From Candidatus Amphirhobacter heronislandensis (GTDB lineage: Bacteria; Pseudomonadota; Gammaproteobacteria; Tethybacterales; Tethybacteraceae), in NCBI GenBank assembly GCA_001750625.1, contig MEIE01000010.1, positions 1 to 39,093 of the forward strand: a stretch of 39,093 bases of DNA, in the 5' to 3' direction. Shown here in pieces: positions 16,927 through 24,472 of the stretch. Numbering within the stretch: the first letter of the stretch is position 1; every line of letters begins with the position of its first letter. Made by a program: the position numbers and the translations under genes. The notes beneath the pieces are model-generated. The model saw nothing but the letters and a program-made list of their open reading frames with translations, made no database searches and was not told the DNA's origin.

Positions 16927-17672
16927 GCCGCCGCGGCTTCTTCGGGCTGGGAAATCAGGCGCATGAAGGCCTCCTCGAGGTTCGGCGCGTCGCCCTGCTC
17001 CTTCATCAGCTCGGCGGGGGTGCCGATGAAAGCGACCTTGCCTTCGTGCAGCAGCGCCATGCGCTCGCAGACCTCGTCGATGTCCGACAGCGAGTGGGAG
17101 GTGAAGAACAGGCTCGCGCCGCGGTCGCGGATGCGCTGGAACAGCCGCTTGAGCAGCGCCCGGGCCTTGGGATCGAGGCCGCTCATCGGCTCGTCGAGGA
17201 TGTACAGGTCGCGCTCGAGCAGGAAAATGCTCGCGAGGCCCAGCTTCTGGGTCATGCCCTTGGAGAAGGACCGCACCGGCTTTTTGAGGGCGTCCAGGTC
17301 CAGGTCGATGTCTTTCAGCATCGCCGCGGTCTTTTCCTCGTCGTAGGTGGCGTGGTTCAGGCTGAGGATGAACTTGACGAACTGCCGGCCGTTGAGGTAG
17401 TACGGCGGGACGAAGCGCTCGGGCAGGAAGCACAGCCGGGCCCGCGAGGAGCGGTTCTTCGAAGGCTTGCCGAAGATCCTGATGTCGCCCTTGTCGTAGT
17501 AGCAGAAGTCCAGCAGGCACTTGAGGAAGGTGCTCTTGCCGGCGCCGTTGACCCCGGCGCAGCCGAAGGACACCTGGGCGGGGACCTCCAGGTCGAAGCC
17601 CCGCAGGACGTGGTTTTGGAGATATTTCTTGTGGACGCCGCGCGCCTCGATGGCCAGTTCTTTGTCGCTCAT
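16923..17672 (-). CDS. ABC transporter ATP-binding protein, ABC-2 type
   Basis: A 249-residue ATPase with Walker A GVNGAGKST, signature SFSKGMTQKLGLA, Walker B LYILDEPMSGLD and the switch histidine in FFTSHSLSDI. The S-K-G-M-x-Q-K signature and C-terminal F-x-R-L-I-S tail are typical of ABC-2 exporters (polysaccharide, drug or lipoprotein efflux). No permease gene is adjacent: serS follows, and an orphan islet lies upstream. Its membrane partner must be elsewhere or lost. ATG at 17672; no clear ribosome binding site. The coupling to serS suggests one transcript with gltX. Confidence 0.85.
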
Positions 17673-17915
17673 AGGCAGATATCTGATATTTGCTGGGGTG
17701 ATTTTATTGTTTTTCCTTATGCCTGGGACGCGGCCATTTTTGAAGGATTTAACCCCACCCCGAGGCTCTTTCGTACTCCGCGCATTTCCTCATCTACAGC
17801 TATATATCGGTGGCTACAAAAAACCCTAGTTAGCCGGCGCAGATGAGCCGAGGAGATGTTGTTTTGTTCCCGTAGTAAGAAGCCGCAGCAGGGGGGGGGG
17901 CAGAAACGCACCCTC
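17673..17915. other. AT-rich intergenic region with a G10 tract
   Basis: No convincing gene. The segment is AT-rich with short stop-rich frames. It contains an uninterrupted run of ten G at 17891-17900, about 15 bases beyond the stop of the orphan gene ending at 17916. No tRNA or terminator was recognised. Confidence 0.5.
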
Positions 17916-18467
17916 TCAACTTTCGTTTTGAGGGTTGTGTGGCAAATCTAGTTTACCCTCCCGACGCACTAGGGGGAGTGTTAGATGTATGGCGGTGGGG
18001 AAGTGCTGCACTTTCCAAAACTCCCCCGCGTGCTTTTTGCTCCATTCTTTTTTTCTATCTTCGTCGGGGAAAGGTATGGGGTCCAGCGTTAGCATCACTT
18101 TGTCATAATGGCTTTCGTAAAAATAATACTGCACCCGGTTTTGGTAAGGAAATAGTGCAGCCATTTGCCTAGCCATCTCGTTTTGCGCCCTTTCTGTTAG
18201 CGCGCTTATTGATTCTTTGTTGTGTTTTTGTATGTATTCCAGCATTCTTTCCTGCTTCACCAGATCTTCTTCGGGGGGTGTATGCCCTTCGCTTTTCTTG
18301 CCTTCGAACAGGCGCTCTGCGAGCGAGGCAGCGAAAAGGGCCCACTTGGGAAGGGTTTTCAGCAGTTCCTTCCATCTGTCGTTTGTCTCGACATTTGTGA
18401 AAACGCCCATGACTAGGATGCCTACCGCCAGAGTGAAGATGAGGGTCCAGAAGTCAATGGTTATCAT
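17916..18467 (-). CDS. Orphan membrane-anchored protein
   Basis: Not recognised. With the start at ATG 18467 the protein has 183 residues: one N-terminal membrane helix (FWTLIFTLAVGILVMGVF), a charged helical middle (residues about 50-95, with KSEGHTPPEEDLVKQERM), and a C-terminal domain with LTLDPIPFPDEDRKK. I prefer this start over the ATG at 18530 because AAGGAT lies 7 bases upstream and the membrane helix then starts at residue 5. AT-rich. The D-x-h-P-F stretch resembles the orphan at 13776. It is divergent from the gene at 18650. Confidence 0.6.
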   Translation of the reverse strand: MITIDFWTLIFTLAVGILVMGVFTNVETNDRWKELLKTLPKWALFAASLAERLFEGKKSEGHTPPEEDLVKQERMLEYIQKHNKESISALTERAQNEMARQMAALFPYQNRVQYYFYESHYDKVMLTLDPIPFPDEDRKKEWSKKHAGEFWKVQHFPTAIHLTLPLVRREGKLDLPHNPQNES

Positions 18468-18649
18468 TATGGTTATCCTTATGGTGGTTGGAACCGAGTC
18501 CCATTCTATTACGGCGCTGTTTGCAGCCATTGATACAATGTGTCTTTGGCGCGCACTACATGCCTAGATGCAAACTCTGTGGCTAGGGGGTGCTTCGTAA
18601 ACAATCCGTTCGTATGTAGTGTGGTAAAACATCGGGCGCAGAGGTGACT

Positions 18650-19381
18650 ATGAAAAAAGGAAAGAGAAAACAGCCGTTGCCTAGGGCCAATCCTATCCAA
18701 GCAGATATAAACGCCGTGCACCTTCCTCTGGCTTTGGCACTGGCGTCAATGGGCAAGGAAAGAAAAATTCCTATGCCGATTAGAAAGCTTGAAAGGGCGC
18801 TGGACGCTATGGCAGCCACCGGGCGGCTGCCTCGCAAAAAGAGTGTGCATCTGGACTATGATGGGCTCGCTGCCTATATTCAAGTAATCCCTCCTGATGT
18901 TGAAATCATCCCTTCTTGGCAGCAATGGGTGCGGCAGATGAACAATGAGATTGGAGTGAAGCAGCGCGGCGATGTCAACCGCGTGGATCATTTCAAGACA
19001 AAAGGGAACGCTGTTTATATCGCTTTGGAAATGTCTGGTCGCAGATCTTCCCGTCGTCTTGCATGGAGCGAAGGGATGTCTGTGAAAAGCGGACAGACTA
19101 AAAAACTGCAGGGACAAGGGTCGCGCCCTTGCTATCTGCGGAGCAGCGGTTATCGTGGCAAAGCTTATCTGGCGGTGGCGGCCTGCTGGTGTGAGGAATC
19201 TGGCTTAGTGATGAAATCAATCCAGAACGCTTTGGGGCTTTCCTTAAACAAAAAAGCGACGACTGAAAAATCACCAGAGGATTTTGTTCGGGCTATAAGT
19301 AAGGCCTTTGTCGAAAATCATGGCCGCAATCCCGAATGGCTGATGACGGGAAGAAATATAAACCGGAGATTTCGCAAATAA
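18650..19381 (+). CDS. Orphan basic protein
   Basis: Not recognised. A 243-residue, strongly basic soluble protein (opening MKKGKRKQPLPRA; ending RNINRRFRK) with no membrane segment. The middle contains SWQQWVRQMNNEIG and a cysteine pair in AACWCEE. The basic character would suit nucleic-acid binding, but no domain is recognisable. AGAGGTG lies 4 bases before ATG 18650; an in-frame GTG six bases earlier sits within it. More AT-rich than the chromosome around it. The 139 bases after it, up to gph, contain no gene that I can support. Confidence 0.55.
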   Translation: MKKGKRKQPLPRANPIQADINAVHLPLALALASMGKERKIPMPIRKLERALDAMAATGRLPRKKSVHLDYDGLAAYIQVIPPDVEIIPSWQQWVRQMNNEIGVKQRGDVNRVDHFKTKGNAVYIALEMSGRRSSRRLAWSEGMSVKSGQTKKLQGQGSRPCYLRSSGYRGKAYLAVAACWCEESGLVMKSIQNALGLSLNKKATTEKSPEDFVRAISKAFVENHGRNPEWLMTGRNINRRFRK

Positions 19382-19520
19382 TGTGGCTCTGTAGGCAGGT
19401 ACATAGTGCGCTATTTGGCGCAGAAACAACGAAAGAGCAAGGCCAAATAATATTAGAAGATTGTTCTTATCGGCCTAGCCACCGGCTATCCTGCAAAGCC
19501 ACACATAGCGCAAATCATAG

Positions 19521-20204
19521 TTACTTTCCTGCCGGTACTAGCCGCCGTACCAGCGGCAGCAGCTCAGCGAAATCGTCGATGAGGTGGTCCGCTCCCAGCT
19601 CACGGGCATCCTCCCCCAGGTGGTAGCCGTAGCTGACCCCGATCATCCTCACCCCGGCCGCCCGCGCCGTCGCCACGTCCACCAGCGTGTCCCCGACGAA
19701 CAGCGCCTGGACCGGCGCCAGCCCCAGCCGCGCCAGGATGTCGTGGACCATCGCGGGATCGGGCTTGGCCTGCGGCTGCGAATCCCGGCAGCGGACGCAG
19801 GCGAAGTCGATGTCGCCCAAGAAGCACTCCAGCAGCGGCCGGGTGAACATCTCCAACTTGTTGGTCGCGATCGCCAGCTGCCAGCCCTCCTCCCGCAGAT
19901 CCCGCAGGGTCTCCGGGACCCCGTCATACAGGCTGTTTCTGCTCAAAAGCAGGTGCTTGTACTCGAGCTGGGCCCGCTTGAACAGCCGCTCGTGGTCCTC
20001 GGGGTCGGGCTCGCCGTCCATCTCGCCGGTAAGCACCCGCTTGGCGAAGCGCGACAGGCCCCCGCCCATGAAGCCGCGGGCAGCCTGCTCGTCGGCGGCC
20101 AGCTCCAGGCCCAGGCCCCGCGCGGCGGCCGCGACCGCGGCGTAAATCTCCGGATAGGTGTCGAACAGCGTGCCGTCGAGGTCGCAGATCAGCGCCTTAG
20201 CCAT
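19521..20204 (-). CDS. gph: Phosphoglycolate phosphatase, HAD family
   Basis: Hydrolyses 2-phosphoglycolate, made during DNA repair and by side reactions. The 227-residue protein has HAD motif I DLDGTLFDT, the motif II threonine in IATNK, the motif III lysine in AKPDPAM and motif IV GDTLVDVATA. It starts at ATG 20204, overlapping the last eight bases of rpe, the usual rpe-gph order in gammaproteobacteria. The N-terminal extension of the open frame beyond this ATG lies inside rpe and has no similarity. A close HAD relative with another substrate is possible, but the neighbour supports Gph. Confidence 0.88.
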   Translation of the reverse strand: MAKALICDLDGTLFDTYPEIYAAVAAAARGLGLELAADEQAARGFMGGGLSRFAKRVLTGEMDGEPDPEDHERLFKRAQLEYKHLLLSRNSLYDGVPETLRDLREEGWQLAIATNKLEMFTRPLLECFLGDIDFACVRCRDSQPQAKPDPAMVHDILARLGLAPVQALFVGDTLVDVATARAAGVRMIGVSYGYHLGEDARELGADHLIDDFAELLPLVRRLVPAGK

Positions 20205-20843
20205 TGATGGCGTCCAGCAGCTTCTGGCGGTTCGCGGCGTAGTCCTCCGCCCCGAACCAGGCTGAGCCCGCAACGAAGGTGTCCGCGCCGGCGTCCGCGA
20301 GGCGCCGCGCCGTCGCCAGCGTCACCCCGCCGTCGACCTGCAGGCGCATGTCCAGCTCCTGCTTGGCGATCAGCTGGCTGGCGGCCGCGACCTTCGGGAT
20401 CACCCCCTCGATCAGCTGCTGGCCGCCGAAGCCCGGCTCCACCGTCATCAGCACCAGCATGTCGAGCTCGCCCATCATTGGCTCGGCCGCCGCCAGGCCC
20501 ACCGCCGGCGACAGGGCGTAGCCCGCCTGGGCGCCGGCCTCGTGGATGCGGCTGACGCATTCATGCGCCCGCCGGGTGGTCTCGGGATGGAAGCTGACCA
20601 GGTCGGCGCCGGCCGCGAGCATCGCGTCCAGGTGCCGCTCGGGCACTTGGCCTCGGGAGCGGTTTCCTTGACCAGCCGGACGACGTTGGCGCCGAAGCTC
20701 ACCGGCGGGACGAAGTTGCCGTCCATGACGTCGACGTGGAACCAGTCGATGCCGGCCTCAGCGCTGGCGGCAATCTCCTCGGCCAGCCGGCCGAGGTCGG
20801 CGGCCAGCAGGCTCGCGGCGATGATGCGTTCGTTAACCGGCAT
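20197..20843 (-). pseudogene. rpe: Ribulose-phosphate 3-epimerase, broken
   Basis: Interconverts ribulose-5-P and xylulose-5-P in the pentose phosphate pathway. Two frames together give almost the whole enzyme. From ATG 20843 come IIAASLLAADLGRLAEE and FHVDVMDGNFVPP, up to KETAPEA. A second frame from about 20646 gives VPERHLDAMLAAGADLVSFHPE through TVEPGFGGQ and LQVDGGV to the stop. At the junction both the frame and about 8 residues are lost, including the D-V-H-L-M strand whose histidine is one of the four metal ligands of the family. If the sequence is right, the product cannot be a normal epimerase. A local assembly error is the alternative, since the rest is perfectly conserved. Confidence 0.75.
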
Positions 20844-20868
20844 GGCGTGGCGGGGAGGCGTCGGGCGT

Positions 20869-20890
20869 ATTCTAACTAATTGAAATTATA
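20869..20890 (-). promoter_or_regulatory. Two -10-like hexamers upstream of rpe
   Basis: On the minus strand, TATAAT (20885-20890) and TAGAAT (20869-20874) lie 26-47 bases before the rpe ATG. Either could drive rpe-gph. No good -35 was picked out. Confidence 0.4.
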
Positions 20891-20958
20891 CGCTTCTAGG
20901 CGCTTGCGGGCAGCGCAGGGCTGGAATTACTTGATTCATAGAGTAAGATTATTACATC

Positions 20959-22107
20959 ATGGTCTCGAAATTCAACCCATTTACGCCGGGCACCGGCCAT
21001 GTGCCGCCGCTGCTGGCGGGCCGGGCGGCGGAAGTCGAGCTGCTGACCAACACCCTTGGCCAGCTGCGGGGTCCTCGCGTCAGGAGAACGAAGCTGCTGG
21101 TGGACAAGCCCCTTCCGCCCATCAGAATCTGCGGGCCGCGCGGCGTGGGGAAAACAACCCTGCTGAGCTGGCTGAACCGGCAGCCCCAATTCAGAGACAT
21201 CCGCATTATCTGGCACGCTTATCTCAGCAAGGCTCGCCCTACGGATGTGCCGCTGCGGTCGCTTCTGTTCAACATGTTCAGGGAGCTGAGCGCGCTGGAG
21301 CGCTTCATGGGATCCAAGGCCCTGCGAGCAGTGACAATCAGCATGGAAAATGGGGAAGCCAATCTTGCGTACGAAAGAATGGCCGAGTTCATGGCTGCCA
21401 AAGGGCCTCTGCTGATGGCTTTTGACGAAATCCCTCATTTCGACCTTGATTCCCTCGCTGCGATTCTGAGGACCAACCAAAGGCTGATTGAGGAAGGCTA
21501 CCCGCTGGCGATGCTTCTGATTGGAACGCCTGGGCTGGACGCCCATCTGCGCAAAGCAGACGCTTCTTTCATAGATCGCAGCACGGGCATGTACATCAAC
21601 CTGATTAGCGACGAAGCAACGCGGGATGCCATGCGGGTGCCGCTCGAGCAGGAAGGCTTTGCGGTGCAGCCTGACGCCTTAGAGGCAATGGCGGCGCAGG
21701 CGGACAACTATCCTTACTTCACCCAGGTGGTGGGAGCAGCGGTCTGGGACGCGATGAGGAAATCCGGCCACAAGAAGGTTGATGTCGGAATTGTGGAACA
21801 AAGCGCTGAAAAGGCAGAGAGCAGGCAAAATGAACTGCACTACGACTCCTACGGAATGCTGGTCGACAACGGATTGCTGTATCACTCACGGCGGGTCATG
21901 GACTTGCTGGAAAGCAGCGGCGGCTCAGCCAGCCCTGAAGTGGTCTTCAATCTCTTGGCCGAACACTGCACTGAGGAGGACGAAGGCGGCCCTGAGGCAA
22001 TCCTCGACGGCCTGCAGCTGGACGGCTTGATATGGACTGTGGACGGTGTGACAAGGACGGGCCGGCCGTCTCTTTTCAGATATTGCCAAGAACAGCGGTT
22101 GGACTAA
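20959..22107 (+). CDS. Orphan AAA/Orc1-Cdc6-like ATPase
   Basis: A 382-residue P-loop ATPase. The start NPFTPGTGHVPPLLAGR is typical of stand-alone bacterial ATPases related to the Orc1/Cdc6 and STAND groups. Walker A is GPRGVGKTTLL, Walker B is LLMAFDEIPHF, and a sensor-type LIGTPGLDAHL follows. The C-terminal third (from about residue 250) is mostly helical and could be a winged-helix domain. No partner gene lies beside it: rpe is divergent and rarA convergent. The ATG follows a TAAGAT hexamer by 9 bases without a ribosome binding site, suggesting a leaderless message. GC content is between the housekeeping genes and the AT-rich islets. Cellular role unknown. Confidence 0.75.
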   Translation: MVSKFNPFTPGTGHVPPLLAGRAAEVELLTNTLGQLRGPRVRRTKLLVDKPLPPIRICGPRGVGKTTLLSWLNRQPQFRDIRIIWHAYLSKARPTDVPLRSLLFNMFRELSALERFMGSKALRAVTISMENGEANLAYERMAEFMAAKGPLLMAFDEIPHFDLDSLAAILRTNQRLIEEGYPLAMLLIGTPGLDAHLRKADASFIDRSTGMYINLISDEATRDAMRVPLEQEGFAVQPDALEAMAAQADNYPYFTQVVGAAVWDAMRKSGHKKVDVGIVEQSAEKAESRQNELHYDSYGMLVDNGLLYHSRRVMDLLESSGGSASPEVVFNLLAEHCTEEDEGGPEAILDGLQLDGLIWTVDGVTRTGRPSLFRYCQEQRLD

Positions 22108-22119
22108 GGAGCGCCGCGG

Positions 22120-23394
22120 CTAGTCGGCCGCCGCCTCGTCGAGGCTGCGCAGGAACTCCAGCCGCCGCCCCACCCGCTCCTCGAAGCCCTGCGCCGTGGG
22201 CTTATAGGCGTCCAGCGGCCCCACGCCCTCGGGCAGGTAGGTGGCGTTCGCCGCGTAGTGATGCGGCTCGTCGTGGGCGTAGCGATACTCCTTGCCGTAG
22301 CCCAGCTCCTTCATCAGCTCGGTCGGAGCGTTGCGCAGATGCGGCGGGACCTCGGCCGAGGATCCCTTCGCGACCAGCTTGGAGACCTTGCCGAAGGCGT
22401 TGTAAATCGCGTTGCTCTTGGGCGCCACCGCCAGGTAGACCGCCGCCATCGCGATGCCGAGCTCGCCCTCCGGCGAGCCGAGGATGCGATACTGCCGGTC
22501 GGCGTTCAGCGCCACCGTCAGGGCGTTGACGTCGGCCAGGCCCACGTCCTCGGTCGCGATGCGGATCAGCCGCCGCGTCACGTAGCGCGGCTCGGTGCCG
22601 CCGTCGAGCAGCCGGCACAGCCAGTACAGGCAGCCGTCGACGCTCGAGCCCCGGATCGACTTGATCAGAGCCGAGATCTGGTCGTAATAGGAGTCGCCGC
22701 CCTTGTCGTGGCGCCGCAGCACCGCCCGCCGCAGGTCCTTGACGCTGGATTCGTCCAGCTTCGGGCCCTTCTTCGCCAGCAGCTCGATGACGTTCAGCAA
22801 TTGCCGCGCGTCGCCGTCGGCGTAGGCGGTCAGCAGCTCCAGCAGCTTGGGCGCGATGCTCAGCCCCTTGACCTCGCTGATGCGGGCCGCCAGCGCCGCC
22901 AGGTCCGCGTCCCCCAGCGGCCGCAGCTGGTAGACCGTCACCCGCGACAGCAGCGCCGAGTTGATCTCGAAGGACGGGTTTTCGGTGGTCGCGCCGATGA
23001 AGGTGAACACCCCCTGCTCCACCGCCGGCAGGAAGTAGTCCTGCTGCGCCTTGTTGAAGCGGTGGACCTCGTCGACGAAGATCACCATCTCCTGGCCCAG
23101 GTTGCTCAGGCTCTCGGCCTCGGCGATGCGCTCCTTGACCTCCTTGATGCCGGCCACCACCGGCGACAGCGAGGCGAAGCGCGCGCCGCTGCGCGTCGCC
23201 AGCAGCCGCGCCAGGGTGGTCTTGCCGCAGCCCGGCGGCCCCCACAGCAGCATCGAGTGCAGCCCCTCCTCCAACAGCGGGCTGCCCTCGCCGAGCAGGT
23301 GGCGCTGGCCGACGAAGTCCTCGAGGCGCTGCGGGCGCAGCTCCTCGGCCCACGGCGGCTGCCGGCCGCCCTCAGTCGATGATTTCGACGCCAT
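22120..23394 (-). CDS. rarA: Replication-associated recombination protein A
   Basis: Clamp-loader-like AAA+ ATPase acting at stalled replication forks. The 424-residue protein has WAEELRPQRLEDFVGQ, Walker A GPPGCGKTT, Walker B FVDEVHRFNKAQQD, sensor GATTENPSFE and the C-terminal tetramerisation part with RRLIRIATEDVGLADV and HYAANATYLPEG. ATG 23394 overlaps the end of lolA by 23 bases, so the two are coupled. lolA-rarA is a conserved gammaproteobacterial pair, in E. coli followed by serS, which here lies apart. It is the last gene of the long minus-strand run. Confidence 0.93.
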   Translation of the reverse strand: MASKSSTEGGRQPPWAEELRPQRLEDFVGQRHLLGEGSPLLEEGLHSMLLWGPPGCGKTTLARLLATRSGARFASLSPVVAGIKEVKERIAEAESLSNLGQEMVIFVDEVHRFNKAQQDYFLPAVEQGVFTFIGATTENPSFEINSALLSRVTVYQLRPLGDADLAALAARISEVKGLSIAPKLLELLTAYADGDARQLLNVIELLAKKGPKLDESSVKDLRRAVLRRHDKGGDSYYDQISALIKSIRGSSVDGCLYWLCRLLDGGTEPRYVTRRLIRIATEDVGLADVNALTVALNADRQYRILGSPEGELGIAMAAVYLAVAPKSNAIYNAFGKVSKLVAKGSSAEVPPHLRNAPTELMKELGYGKEYRYAHDEPHHYAANATYLPEGVGPLDAYKPTAQGFEERVGRRLEFLRSLDEAAAD

Positions 23395-23980
23395 CGGGCG
23401 GCTCGAAGGCGAACAGCGCCGGCCCCACCGCCGCGCCGTTCGCGGCGAAGTGGGCCTCGATCCGGTTGCCGAGCAGGTCGTCGATCCGCGTCTTGACCAT
23501 GCGGCCCTCGCCGTCAAAGCCCAGCGCCGCGAGCTCGAAGCCCGCCGCCGCCGGCTCCGGCGGCGTCAGCAGCAGCCAGCGCAGGCCGTCGGCCCCGCCT
23601 TCCTGCGCGGCCAGCCCGAAGCGCTCCGCCACTCCGTCGCCGGCGAGCACGTCGAGCAGGCCGCGGCCCTCGCGCAGCTCGGCCTGCGGCGTGAGCACCG
23701 CCTGCGCCAGCTCGGCGTCGTAGACCCACACCGCGGCGCCGTCGCCCACCACCAGCAGCGGCGCCGGCGCGGCGTACTCCAGCCGGAAGCGGTCCGGGCG
23801 CTGGTAGGCCAGCGTCCCCTTCGAGTCCGCGACCTTGCCCCGCGGGCTGGTGACCTGCTGGACGAAATCCCAGGAGCCGGCGTCCGCCGCGTCCAGCAGC
23901 GCGGCCAGCTCGGCCGCCAATTCGGCCCGCGCGCCCGCCGCGGCCAGCAGCAGCGCCGCCGCCAGCGGCGCTAGCCGCAT
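23372..23980 (-). CDS. lolA: Outer-membrane lipoprotein carrier LolA
   Basis: Periplasmic chaperone that takes mature lipoproteins from LolCDE to LolB. The 202-residue protein has a signal peptide over about residues 1-19 (RLAPLAAALLLAAAGARA), then the LolA fold: FVQQVTSPRGKVADSKGTL, the RPDRFRLEY strand, VWVYDAELAQAV and a C-terminal FEPPDGVEIID. There is no lipobox cysteine, as expected for the soluble carrier. It overlaps both neighbours, the Fur-family gene by 10 bases and rarA by 23. With lgt also in the window, two steps of lipoprotein handling are present. Confidence 0.88.
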   Translation of the reverse strand: MRLAPLAAALLLAAAGARAELAAELAALLDAADAGSWDFVQQVTSPRGKVADSKGTLAYQRPDRFRLEYAAPAPLLVVGDGAAVWVYDAELAQAVLTPQAELREGRGLLDVLAGDGVAERFGLAAQEGGADGLRWLLLTPPEPAAAGFELAALGFDGEGRMVKTRIDDLLGNRIEAHFAANGAAVGPALFAFEPPDGVEIID

Positions 23981-24441
23981 CGCTCGTTGCGGCAGTCGGC
24001 GATGATGTACAAGGACTGTTCGGCGGCGGCGAACTTCGAGTTCCGCGCCACCGTGCTGCGGATGGACGCGAACTCCGGCAGGTCGCCGATGCTCTCGGTC
24101 TTGCCGCAGCGCGAGCAGACCACCTGGCCGCCGCCGGCCGCCGCCGGCGGCGCCGGGGCGTACTGGGCCGAATCGCTGCCGACGCGCGGCTGCCGGCGCG
24201 CGACGCCGGCGTCCTCGAGCACCGCCAGCGCCCGATACACCGTCGCGAGCCCCACGGTGGAATCGGTCCGACTCAGGCGCCGGTGGATTTCCTTGACCCC
24301 GACCGGCTGCGCGGCCGCGGCGATGATGCGCGCCACCGCCATGCGCCGCTTGGTCGCCCGCAGGCCCTTGGCGGCCAGCATTTCCCGCACCTGGGCCTCG
24401 GCCAGCGGCTGCTCCTTTCTGGCTAGCGTTCTAGATCTCAT
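23971..24441 (-). CDS. Fur-family regulator lacking regulatory histidines
   Basis: A 156-residue metalloregulator homologue. The winged-helix half is standard: KGLRATKRRMAVARII, then TVGLATVYRALAVLEDAG. The dimerisation half keeps two zinc-ribbon pairs, CSRCGK and CRNERC. The histidine-rich segment that binds regulatory metal in Fur, Zur and PerR is absent; the region before CSRC reads PAPPAAAGGGQVV, and the whole protein has one histidine (EIHRRL). It may bind structural zinc only, or sense by a different mechanism. Zur is the nearest guess by the CxxC pattern. The end overlaps lolA by 10 bases. Family sure, subfamily not. Confidence 0.82.
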   Translation of the reverse strand: MRSRTLARKEQPLAEAQVREMLAAKGLRATKRRMAVARIIAAAAQPVGVKEIHRRLSRTDSTVGLATVYRALAVLEDAGVARRQPRVGSDSAQYAPAPPAAAGGGQVVCSRCGKTESIGDLPEFASIRSTVARNSKFAAAEQSLYIIADCRNERCG

Positions 24442-24472
24442 TTACCCGTTTCTTCTTCACTATTATCTTAAC

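Noticed and set aside
18579-19482. GTGGCTAGG and CCTAGCCAC as inverted ends of a second element around the orphan at 18650
   Set aside because: Only nine bases match, there is no flanking duplication, and the ends do not resemble the element at 4345; chance is likely.
19382-19520. TTGGC...GCCAA and AGCC-GGT-GGCT as terminators between the orphan gene and gph
   Set aside because: Stems are short or loops long and no T-run follows.
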